From: an uncultured Bacilli bacterium
Lineage (GTDB): Bacteria > Bacillota_I > Bacilli_A > RF39 > UBA660
Reading direction: 5' to 3'
Length of the DNA: 7,611 bases
Assembly (NCBI GenBank): GCA_944363685.1
Contig: CALVUV010000062.1
Location: 1-7,611, forward strand
The notes under the pieces: model-generated
Seen by the model: only the letters and a program-made list of their open reading frames with translations
Database searches by the model: none
What the model was told of the DNA's origin: nothing
Shown here: in pieces, positions 1-4,841 of the stretch
Layout of the letters: each line of letters starts with the position of its first letter
How positions within the stretch are numbered: position 1 is the first letter of the stretch
Program-made: the position numbers and the translations under genes

Positions 1-990
1 CTAATGGACTTCTTTGGTGATGATTATCTTTTAATAGTTGATGAGTCCCACGTAACTCTACCTCAAGTAAGAGGAATGTATAATGGAGATAGAGCAAGAA
101 AACAAAACTTAGTTGATTATGGATTTCGTCTACCTAGTGCCCTTGATAACCGTCCTTTAAAGTTTGATGAATTTGAAAAGAAGATAAAGCAAGCGATATA
201 TGTATCTGCAACACCAGGTGATTATGAGCTTGAAAAAACACAAGGTAAGTTTGTAGAACAAATCATTAGACCAACAGGATTACTTGACCCAACTATTGAA
301 GTTAGAAAGACAGAAGGTCAAATTGATGACTTAGTAGGAGAAATCAATGAACGTATTAAGAAAAACGAAAGAGTCCTAATTACAACCTTAACTATTAGAA
401 TGAGTGAAGAGTTAACTAACTACTTAAAAGACCTAGATATCAAAGTAGCATACCTTCATACTGAAATAAAAACTCTAGAACGTTTACAAATTATTCACGA
501 CTTAAGATGTGGTATTTATGATGTTGTTGTTGGAATAAACCTATTACGTGAAGGAATAGATATTCCAGAAGTATCTCTAATCGCTATATTAGATGCTGAT
601 AAAGAAGGATTCTTAAGAAGTGAGCGAAGTCTTATCCAAACAATTGGACGTTGTGCTAGAAATGCTAATGGACACGTTATTATGTATGGAGATAATATTA
701 CAGACTCTATGGATAAAGCGATTAAAGAGACAAAACGTCGTCGTGAAATTCAAGAAGCTTACAATAAAGAACACGGTATAGTTCCTAAAACAATTGAAAA
801 AGAAATAAGAGAAGTTATTAGTAATGTTGATACAAAAGATTCTACTAAAACTAAGAAAAAATTAACTAAGAAAGAAAAGATGTTAGAACTAGAGCGAATT
901 GAACAAGAAATGAAAGAAGCAGCTAAAAATCTTGACTTTGAACGTGCTATGGAACTAAGAAATGCTTTATTTGAATTAAAGAGTGAATAG
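1..990 (+). CDS. uvrB: UvrABC excinuclease subunit B, C-terminal half (5' end outside window)
   Basis: UvrB is the DNA-loading helicase-like subunit of nucleotide excision repair; it receives damaged DNA from UvrA and recruits UvrC for incision. The frame is open from base 1, and the first ATG (4-6) lies inside the helicase core, so the true start is upstream. About 329 residues are visible, against roughly 660 for the whole family. Visible landmarks in order are the DESH Walker B motif (codons at 40-51), the MYNGDRARK and GFRLPSALDNRP stretches typical of UvrB, SATPGDYE (motif III), the C-terminal RecA-like lobe with LLREGIDIPEVSL and LDADKEGFLRSERSLIQTIG (motifs V and VI, then R-CARN), and a C-terminal UVR domain (about the last 35 residues, with LDFERAMELRN) that contacts UvrC. 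The motif VI stretch has Cys where Ala is common. It ends in TAG, and the next reading frame begins 2 nt later. Identity is secure; uvrA is not seen downstream. Confidence 0.97.
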   Translation, partial: LMDFFGDDYLLIVDESHVTLPQVRGMYNGDRARKQNLVDYGFRLPSALDNRPLKFDEFEKKIKQAIYVSATPGDYELEKTQGKFVEQIIRPTGLLDPTIEVRKTEGQIDDLVGEINERIKKNERVLITTLTIRMSEELTNYLKDLDIKVAYLHTEIKTLERLQIIHDLRCGIYDVVVGINLLREGIDIPEVSLIAILDADKEGFLRSERSLIQTIGRCARNANGHVIMYGDNITDSMDKAIKETKRRREIQEAYNKEHGIVPKTIEKEIREVISNVDTKDSTKTKKKLTKKEKMLELERIEQEMKEAAKNLDFERAMELRNALFELKSE

Positions 991-992
991 TT

Positions 993-1355
993 ATGAAGAA
1001 GAGATTTAATCGTATTTATATAGAAATCACAAATAAATGCAACTTGTCTTGCTCCTTCTGTAAAAAATCAATAAGACCATTAAAAGAAATGTCTGTAAGT
1101 GAATTTAAAGAAGTAATATCTAAAGTAAAAGACTATACGAATACTATCTGTCTTCACGTAAAAGGAGAACCATTACTACATTCTAATTTAAGTGAAATAT
1201 TAAATATCTGTGATGATAATAATATGAATATAAGTCTTACTACTAATGGAACTTTATTAAAAGCAAAGATAAATGAATTAATTAAACATAAATCACTATC
1301 TAAAATACATATATCTTTAAATGCTGAAGCTGAAGTAAGTAATTTAAATTATTAA
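993..1355 (+). pseudogene. Truncated radical SAM domain protein (probable gene remnant)
   Basis: The 120-residue product begins as a typical radical SAM enzyme. It has the CxxxCxxC cluster motif at C16, C20 and C23 that would bind the 4Fe-4S cluster and S-adenosylmethionine, a GEPLLH strand at 58-63 and TTNGT at 83-87. This layout matches a Firmicutes radical SAM family with N-terminal MKKRFNRIYIEIT that is usually well over 250 residues long. Here the frame stops just after the IHISL strand (about residue 109), so the second half of the barrel and any C-terminal domain are absent. I find no continuation in other frames before the terminator-like sequence and secE promoter that follow. The ATG at 993 lies 2 nt after the uvrB stop, with a weak AAAGAG SD at 978-983 inside uvrB, implying coupling. 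A functional short form cannot be excluded, but a 3' deletion is more likely. Confidence 0.72.
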
Positions 1356-1367
1356 TCACAGAATTTT

Positions 1368-1434
1368 AGAAAAACACTTGACTATCATTATAGTTTGTGG
1401 TAATTTATGCTTAAGCACTGAGAAGTGTTTTTCT
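1368..1434 (+). repeat. 12-bp inverted repeat flanking the secE promoter
   Basis: The arms 1368-1379 and 1423-1434 are perfectly complementary over 12 bp, with 43 nt between them. The left arm overlaps the -35 box of the secE promoter. The right arm is also the 3' half of a shorter hairpin (1413-1430), so the two structures exclude each other. A second repeat, TTTTAGAAAAA, occurs directly at 1364-1374 and 1434-1444. Confidence 0.65.
1378..1406 (+). promoter_or_regulatory. Sigma-A-like promoter for secE-nusG
   Basis: The -35 box TTGACT is at 1378-1383, followed by a 17-nt spacer and the -10 box TAATTT at 1401-1406. A TG at 1398-1399, one base before the -10, makes it an extended -10 promoter. 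Transcription should start near 1413, about 53 nt ahead of the secE ATG. The promoter is assigned from box match and spacing only. Confidence 0.65.
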
Positions 1435-1437
1435 TTT
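1413..1437 (+). terminator. Small hairpin with U-rich tail ahead of secE (terminator for the uvrB unit or 5'-end hairpin)
   Basis: AAGCACT (1413-1419) pairs with AGTGTTT (1424-1430), including one G-U pair, across a GAGA tetraloop. It is followed by TTCTTTT. This has intrinsic-terminator form for transcripts arriving from uvrB. It also begins almost exactly at the predicted secE start site, so it could instead cap or attenuate the secE mRNA. The stem is AT-rich and short, so its strength is uncertain. Confidence 0.5.
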
Positions 1438-1465
1438 AGAAAAAAATACAAAGGAAGATGTGTAT

Positions 1466-1762
1466 ATGGCGAAGAAAAAAGAAGAAACTAAAGAAATTAA
1501 AAAGGAATCTTTAAAAGAAGTATCTAAAAAAGAAAATAAAAAAACTTCTTCTAAAGAAAAAAAGAAAGAAAAAGTAAATATAATTACTAGAATAGGGAAT
1601 TTTATTAGTGGTGTTAAAACTGAATTTAAAAGAGTAAAATGGCCTTCAAGAAAAGAAATGGTTAAATATTCTATTGCAACTATTATCTTTATTATAGCGT
1701 GTGCTTTATTCTTCTATATAATTGATATCATTTTAGCAGCTCTACACTCATTAGGTAATTAG
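1466..1762 (+). CDS. secE: Preprotein translocase subunit SecE
   Basis: SecE clamps SecY in the SecYEG protein-conducting channel of the plasma membrane. The 98-residue product has the family signature in the amphipathic segment (EFKRVKWPSRKEM, residues 53-65). One membrane span follows (about 68-93, YSIATIIFIIACALFFYIID and on). The first 36 residues are an unusual low-complexity Lys/Glu/Ser tract; many Firmicutes SecE proteins are only about 60 residues and lack it. I chose the ATG at 1466 because the SD AAGGAAG (1451-1457) is 8 nt upstream. An in-frame GTG at 1460 would leave only 2 nt. SecE lies directly ahead of nusG, as in most bacteria, with 13 nt between them. The small rpmG gene that often precedes secE is absent here. 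Identity is secure. Confidence 0.95.
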   Translation: MAKKKEETKEIKKESLKEVSKKENKKTSSKEKKKEKVNIITRIGNFISGVKTEFKRVKWPSRKEMVKYSIATIIFIIACALFFYIIDIILAALHSLGN

Positions 1763-1775
1763 AAAGGAAATGGTT

Positions 1776-2309
1776 ATGGAAAAACAATGGTATGTCGTTA
1801 ATACTTATTCAGGACACGAAAAGAAAGTTCAAGAAAAACTTCTAATGCGTGCTGAATCAATGAATATGCAAGATTATATTTTTAGAGTAATTGTTCCAGA
1901 ACAAGAAGAAACTGAAATAAAAGATGGAGTAAAGAAAACTAAATTAAAAAAACTATTCCCAGGTTATATCTTAGTTGAAATGATAATGACAGATGAAGCT
2001 TGGTATATAGTTCGTAATACTCCAGGTGTTACAGGATTTATTGGTTCAAGTGGTAAAGGTGCAAAACCAACTCCATTACAACCTAGTGAAGTAGATCATA
2101 TTCTAAGAAATATGGGTATTAGTAGAATTGATGTTGATAAAGAACTACAAAAAGGTACAAAAGTAAAAATCATTGGTGGACCATTCACAGGAATGTTTGG
2201 AACTATTGAAGAAGTTGATACTGCTAATGAAAAAATTGAACTTAATGTTGACTTGTTTGGACAAGAAACACAAGTAGAAGTAGATTTAACTCAAATAGAA
2301 AAAGCATAA
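1776..2309 (+). CDS. nusG: Transcription termination/antitermination factor NusG
   Basis: NusG binds RNA polymerase and modulates pausing, termination and coupling to translation. The 177-residue product has the NGN domain at about 1-110 (WYVVNTYSGHEKKVQEKL at the start, FPGYILVEM, then WYIVRNTPGVTGFIG). A KOW domain follows at about 125-175 (KGTKVKIIGGPFTGMFGTIE and on). Length and order match the bacterial family, with no inserted domain. The ATG at 1776 is preferred: the SD AAAGGA (1763-1768) is 7 nt upstream, while the in-frame ATG at 1770 would be 1 nt from it. The gene shares the secE transcript. Its stop codon sits in the loop of a small hairpin (2302-2316) that lacks a U-tract, so it is not an obvious terminator. 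Confidence 0.97.
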   Translation: MEKQWYVVNTYSGHEKKVQEKLLMRAESMNMQDYIFRVIVPEQEETEIKDGVKKTKLKKLFPGYILVEMIMTDEAWYIVRNTPGVTGFIGSSGKGAKPTPLQPSEVDHILRNMGISRIDVDKELQKGTKVKIIGGPFTGMFGTIEEVDTANEKIELNVDLFGQETQVEVDLTQIEKA

Positions 2310-2314
2310 AATGC

Positions 2315-2343
2315 TTGTCAAATAACAAAAACTATGTTATTAT
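2315..2343 (+). promoter_or_regulatory. Sigma-A-like promoter for rplK-rplA
   Basis: TTGTCA (2315-2320), a 17-nt spacer and TATTAT (2338-2343) form a good promoter. TG at 2335-2336 gives an extended -10. Initiation near 2349-2350 would leave a leader of about 160 nt before the rplK GTG. The -35 overlaps the right arm of the small hairpin at the nusG stop. Confidence 0.7.
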
Positions 2344-2352
2344 TTAGGGGCT

Positions 2353-2377
2353 ATATTAATTTTATATAGATTAATAT
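2353..2377 (+). promoter_or_regulatory. Hairpin at the 5' end of the rplK leader
   Basis: ATATTAAT (2353-2360) and ATTAATAT (2370-2377) are perfectly complementary, with a 9-nt loop. The hairpin begins within a few bases of the predicted transcription start. It is wholly A-T, so it is only moderately stable, and no U-tract follows. Its role is unknown; a 5' stabiliser is one possibility. Confidence 0.35.
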
Positions 2378-2406
2378 TAGTGGGAAGCAAAAAGTGCAAT
2401 ATAATG

Positions 2407-2464
2407 TTGGGATTAAAAAATCTTGATATTGAAAATTGAGATTAAACAATCTTGATATTGAAAA
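2407..2464 (+). repeat. 29-bp tandem duplication in the rplK 5' leader
   Basis: Two directly adjacent 29-nt units, 2407-2435 and 2436-2464, differ at only two positions (G/A at unit position 4 and A/C at position 12). Each holds GATT-4 nt-AATC, a small hairpin, followed by TTGATATTGAAAA. They lie between the predicted rplK promoter and its SD, so they are transcribed but untranslated. No third copy is visible on either side. Confidence 0.85.
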
Positions 2465-2476
2465 GCTATTATAACC

Positions 2477-2492
2477 ACTCGCGAAAACGAGT
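2477..2492 (+). promoter_or_regulatory. Hairpin just upstream of the rplK ribosome binding site
   Basis: ACTCG (2477-2481) pairs with CGAGT (2488-2492) around a CGAAAA loop. The hairpin ends 3 nt before the SD AAAGGAT (2496-2502). It is the only GC-containing stem in this leader. It may tune ribosome access to the GTG start, but a protein ligand cannot be assigned from sequence. Confidence 0.4.
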
Positions 2493-2511
2493 AAGAAAGG
2501 ATGTGTTTTTC

Positions 2512-2949
2512 GTGGCAAAGAAAAAAGAAGTTGTAAAACAAATAAAGTTACAAATACCTGCAGGTAAAGCTACTCCTGCTCCACCAGTAGGAACAGTTTT
2601 AGGACCAGCTGGAATTAACTTACAAGAGTTTTGTACAAAATATAATGATGCAACAAGAGATAAAATGGGAGATATCTTACCAGTTGAGATTTCTGTTTAC
2701 GATGATAGAAGTTTTGACTTTGTAATTAAAACTCCACCAGCAGCTTTCTTAATTAAGAAGTATGCTAAGATTTCTAAAGGTTCAACAAAAGGTAAGAACG
2801 AAACAGTTGCAACTTTATCTGATAAAGACTTAACTGAAATAGCTGAAATTAAGTTACCAGATTTAAATTGTTATACTGTTGAAGAAGCTAAGAAAATCGT
2901 TGCTGGTACTGCCCAAAATATGGGTGTTGCTATAGAAGAAAATAAATAA
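2512..2949 (+). CDS. rplK: 50S ribosomal protein L11
   Basis: L11 binds the GTPase-associated region of 23S rRNA and forms the base of the L7/L12 stalk. The 145-residue product shows the N-terminal LQIPAGKATPAPPVG segment (13-27), whose Pro-rich part lies at the interface with rRNA. KTPPAAFLIKK (73-83) and the C-terminal rRNA-binding domain with DLNCYTVEEAKKIVAGTA follow. The start is a GTG at 2512 (V-AKKKEVV), with SD AAAGGAT 9 nt upstream. The frame remains open back to 2452, but that extension (ILKSYYNHSRK and on) matches no L11 and covers the leader hairpin. The gene has its own promoter and a leader of about 160 nt carrying a tandem repeat, and is followed after 83 nt by rplA. Length is close to the usual 141 residues. 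Confidence 0.96.
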   Translation: MAKKKEVVKQIKLQIPAGKATPAPPVGTVLGPAGINLQEFCTKYNDATRDKMGDILPVEISVYDDRSFDFVIKTPPAAFLIKKYAKISKGSTKGKNETVATLSDKDLTEIAEIKLPDLNCYTVEEAKKIVAGTAQNMGVAIEENK

Positions 2950-2973
2950 TTAACTTAACATATAGGTTATACC

Positions 2974-3019
2974 TATGTGGGAGGATGTAACACTAATTGC
3001 TTACCCGAATAACCACATA
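2974..3019 (+). promoter_or_regulatory. Probable L1-binding mRNA element ahead of rplA
   Basis: TATGTGG (2974-2980) pairs perfectly with CCACATA (3013-3019). An inner GTAA/TTAC stem (2987-2990 with 3001-3004) lies above an asymmetric internal loop containing GGGAGGAT on one side and CCGAATAA on the other. The GUGGGAGG..CC pattern in an asymmetric loop resembles the L1 site on 23S rRNA and known L1 mRNA operators. The closing arm touches the rplA SD (3019-3025), which suits translational repression by free L1. Ligand assignment is inference. Confidence 0.6.
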
Positions 3020-3032
3020 AGGAGGAAGAAAA

Positions 3033-3731
3033 ATGAAAAATAGAAGTAAAAAATACAAAGATGCTGCAACTAAAGTAGAAAAGAATAAATTATATACTAA
3101 AGAAGAAGCAGTAAAATTAGTTAAAGAAACAAGTATTACTAAATTTGATTCTTCAATTGAAATAGCTATGAACCTAAATGTTGATCCTAAAAAAGCTGAT
3201 CAACAATTAAGAGGTGCTATCGTTCTACCAAAAGGAACTGGTAAAACAAATCGTATCTTAGTAATAGCTAAAGGAGACAATGCTAAAGCTGCTAAAGAAG
3301 CAGGAGCAGACTATGTTGGAGATCAAGATTACTTAGATAAAATAGCTAATGAAAACTGGTTTGAATTTGATACTATGATTGCAACTCCAGATATGATGCC
3401 TTTACTAGGTAAATTAGGACGTGTTTTAGGACCTAAAGGTTTAATGCCAAACCCTAAAACAGGAACAGTTACTACAGATGTTGCAAAAGCAGTAGCAGAT
3501 GCTAAAGCAGGACGTGTTGAATATCGTACTGATAGCTTTGGTAATATTCATTCTTTAATTGGTAAAGCATCATTTACTGAAGAAGACCTATTAGAAAACA
3601 TTAATGCCTTTGTAGCACAAATTATGAAAATTAAACCTGCTACAGTAAAAGGTGATTATATTAAAAACATATCTATTTCATCAACTATGGGTCCTGGAAT
3701 TAAAATTCAAATTAATTCTTTTGACAAATAG
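3033..3731 (+). CDS. rplA: 50S ribosomal protein L1
   Basis: L1 forms the mobile stalk at the ribosomal E site that helps release deacylated tRNA. It commonly represses its own mRNA. The 232-residue product has the expected length and landmarks: N-terminal SKKYKDAATKVEKNKLY, LRGAIVLPKGTGKTNRILV at about 59-77, the signature MIATPDMMPLLGKLGRVLGP followed by KGLMPNPKTGTVT, and a C-terminal strand ending SSTMGPGIKI. The ATG at 3033 has a strong SD AAGGAGG at 3019-3025, 7 nt away. That SD abuts the probable L1 operator hairpin. The gene is cotranscribed with rplK. Its last sense codons and stop contain the -35 box of the rplJ promoter (TTGACA, 3721-3726), so coding and promoter functions share bases there. 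Confidence 0.97.
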   Translation: MKNRSKKYKDAATKVEKNKLYTKEEAVKLVKETSITKFDSSIEIAMNLNVDPKKADQQLRGAIVLPKGTGKTNRILVIAKGDNAKAAKEAGADYVGDQDYLDKIANENWFEFDTMIATPDMMPLLGKLGRVLGPKGLMPNPKTGTVTTDVAKAVADAKAGRVEYRTDSFGNIHSLIGKASFTEEDLLENINAFVAQIMKIKPATVKGDYIKNISISSTMGPGIKIQINSFDK

Positions 3732-3749
3732 TAGATTATAGAATATAAT
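3721..3749 (+). promoter_or_regulatory. Perfect-consensus sigma-A promoter for rplJ-rplL
   Basis: TTGACA (3721-3726), exactly 17 nt, then TATAAT (3744-3749) matches the full consensus. The -35 overlaps the Phe-Asp-Lys codons before the rplA stop at 3729-3731. Initiation is expected near 3756, shortly ahead of the first helix of the L10 leader. Confidence 0.85.
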
Positions 3750-3768
3750 AATTATGCAAATTAATTAA

Positions 3769-3867
3769 TCAGTGCCAAAGACAGTAGGTAAAAACGTAAA
3801 TCCTACCGAGGACTATCTTTATAAATAAAAGTTCTTGGGGGATATCTCTAGAACTTTTTTGCACTGA
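3769..3867 (+). promoter_or_regulatory. L10 leader (ribosomal protein L10 autoregulatory RNA)
   Basis: The outer helix pairs TCAGTGC (3769-3775) with GCACTGA (3861-3867). Inside it, AAAGACAGTAGG (3777-3788) and CCTACCGAGGAC (3802-3812 region) give the GTAGG/CCTAC stem. The flanking AAGACAG and CGAGGAC internal-loop bases mark L10 leaders, which contain a kink-turn bound by the L10(L12)4 complex. An intrinsic terminator (3827-3860) sits inside the outer helix, so binding can be linked to attenuation, as known for Bacillus rplJL. CTATCTTT (3813-3820) can alternatively pair with AAAGATAG (3870-3877), whose end overlaps the rplJ SD. Confidence 0.88.
3827..3860 (+). terminator. Attenuator terminator within the L10 leader
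   Basis: AAAAGTTCT (3827-3835) pairs with AGAACTTTT (3850-3858) over 9 bp, with a G-rich 14-nt loop, and the run of six T (3855-3860) follows. It lies about 30 nt before the rplJ start, between promoter and gene. It therefore fits a conditional terminator for excess L10 complex rather than an operon end. Confidence 0.78.
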
Positions 3868-3888
3868 CAAAAGATAGGAGGAAAGAAA

Positions 3889-4383
3889 ATGGCTAATCAA
3901 AAAATCTTAGCTAAGAAGCAAGAAGTAATTGATGAAATCAAAGATAAAGCAACTAACAGTTCAAGCTTTGTTCTATTTGATTATCGTGGTCTAACTGATG
4001 CTGAAATTAAAGAGTTAAGACGTGCTTTAAGAGAAGCTGATGCTAACTATAAAGTATATAAAAATACTTTAATGGCTAGAGCTTTCAAAGACTTAAACAT
4101 TGATTTAAGTGAAGCTTTAGAAGGACCTAGTGCTTTTGCTTATAGTACTGATCAAATAGCTCCAATCAAAGTATTATCAGACTTTGCTAAAGATCATGAA
4201 GCATTAGTTCTAAAAGTTGGTTATGTTGATGGTGAAATAGCAGACAATGCTAAACTAGCTGAATATGCAAAGATCCCATCAAGAGATGGCTTACTTACTA
4301 TGCTTGCAGGTGGTATGATAGGACTTGTTCGCGACCTATCTATCTGCTTAAATTTATACAGTGAACAAAAAGAAGAAAATTAA
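3889..4383 (+). CDS. rplJ: 50S ribosomal protein L10
   Basis: L10 is the stalk scaffold; its N-terminal part binds 23S rRNA and its C-terminal helix carries L7/L12 dimers. The 164-residue product is normal length. Landmarks are QEVIDEIKDKATNSSSFVLF, DYRGLTDAEIKELRRALREA at about 31-50, YKVYKNTLMARAF, EGPSAFAYS, and IPSRDGLLTMLAGGMIGLVR ahead of a short C-terminal helix. The ATG at 3889 has SD AGGAGG at 3876-3881, 7 nt away. Expression is very likely self-controlled through the L10 leader immediately upstream, which carries a conditional terminator and can partly pair with the SD region. rplL follows after 19 nt on the same transcript, as is usual. Confidence 0.97.
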   Translation: MANQKILAKKQEVIDEIKDKATNSSSFVLFDYRGLTDAEIKELRRALREADANYKVYKNTLMARAFKDLNIDLSEALEGPSAFAYSTDQIAPIKVLSDFAKDHEALVLKVGYVDGEIADNAKLAEYAKIPSRDGLLTMLAGGMIGLVRDLSICLNLYSEQKEEN

Positions 4384-4402
4384 AATATAGGAGGAAAATA
4401 AA

Positions 4403-4774
4403 ATGGCAAAATTAACAAAAGAAGAATTTATTAGCTCATTAAAAGAAATGAATCTTTTAGAAATTAAAGAATTAGTAGATGCAATGAAAGAAGAATTTGG
4501 TGTAGATCCATCATCAGTTGCAGTTGCTACTCCAGGAGCTGCTGCTGCAGAAGATGCTGGTCCATCTACAGTTACAGTATCAATTTCTGATGCTGGAGCT
4601 GCTAAAGTTGCAGTTATCAAAGTAGTTCGTGAAATTACAGGACTAGGATTAAAAGAATCTAAAGATTTAGTTGATAATGCTGGTTCTCCAATTAAAGAAA
4701 ACATTTCTGTTGAAGAAGCTAATGAAATCAAAGCAAAATTAGAAGAAGCTGGTGCTACAGTAGAAGTTAAATAA
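4403..4774 (+). CDS. rplL: 50S ribosomal protein L7/L12
   Basis: L7/L12 is the multi-copy flexible stalk protein that recruits translational GTPases. The 123-residue product has the N-terminal dimerisation helices (KLTKEEFISSLKEMNLLEIK and on, residues 3-34). An Ala/Gly-rich hinge follows at about 40-54 (TPGAAAAEDAG). The C-terminal domain has KVAVIKVVREITGLGLKESK and DLVDNAGSPIKE, then ends GATVEVK. SD AGGAGG at 4389-4394 is 8 nt before the ATG. It is the last gene of the ribosomal cluster here: a terminator begins in its final codons. In many relatives rpoB follows rplL; it does not in this window. An overlapping open frame on the opposite strand is a shadow of the Ala-rich codons. Confidence 0.97.
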   Translation: MAKLTKEEFISSLKEMNLLEIKELVDAMKEEFGVDPSSVAVATPGAAAAEDAGPSTVTVSISDAGAAKVAVIKVVREITGLGLKESKDLVDNAGSPIKENISVEEANEIKAKLEEAGATVEVK

Positions 4775-4789
4775 CTAGCTTCTTTTTTT
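4762..4789 (+). terminator. Intrinsic terminator after rplL
   Basis: AGAAGTTA (4762-4769), within the last rplL codons, pairs with TAGCTTCT (4776-4783) with one G-U pair and a 6-nt loop containing the stop codon region. Seven T follow (4783-4789). A competing longer-range stem uses AGAAGCTGGT at 4744-4753 with 4774-4783. Either form ends the rplJ-rplL transcript. Confidence 0.8.
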
Positions 4790-4810
4790 ATGCAATTTTT
4801 ATCTATTTTA

Positions 4811-4819
4811 TGTTAGAAT
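4811..4819 (+). promoter_or_regulatory. Extended -10 promoter for the membrane protein gene
   Basis: TGT followed by TAGAAT (-10 at 4814-4819) is a TGn-extended -10. The region 17-18 nt upstream (ATGCAA at 4790-4795) is a poor -35, so this relies on the extended -10. Initiation near 4826 would place the start very close to the SD at 4827-4833, giving a very short leader. Confidence 0.45.
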
Positions 4820-4841
4820 TATCATAAGGAAGGTGAAAGTA

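Noticed and set aside
2302..2316. Terminator between nusG and rplK
   Set aside because: AAGCAT/ATGCTT forms a 6-bp stem around the stop codon but is followed by GTCAAAT, not a T-tract.
2407..2464. The 29-bp repeats as a CRISPR array
   Set aside because: The two units are directly adjacent with no spacer, there are only two, and they lie inside a ribosomal mRNA leader without cas genes.
2452..2511. Upstream in-frame start giving L11 a 20-residue extension
   Set aside because: The extension has no L11 similarity, covers repeat and hairpin sequence, and the GTG at 2512 has a well-spaced SD followed by the normal AKKK start.
4354..4731. 125-codon open frame on the minus strand over rplL
   Set aside because: It lies antisense to a certain ribosomal protein gene; the Ala/Ser-rich product mirrors the Ala-rich codons of rplL and has no convincing RBS.
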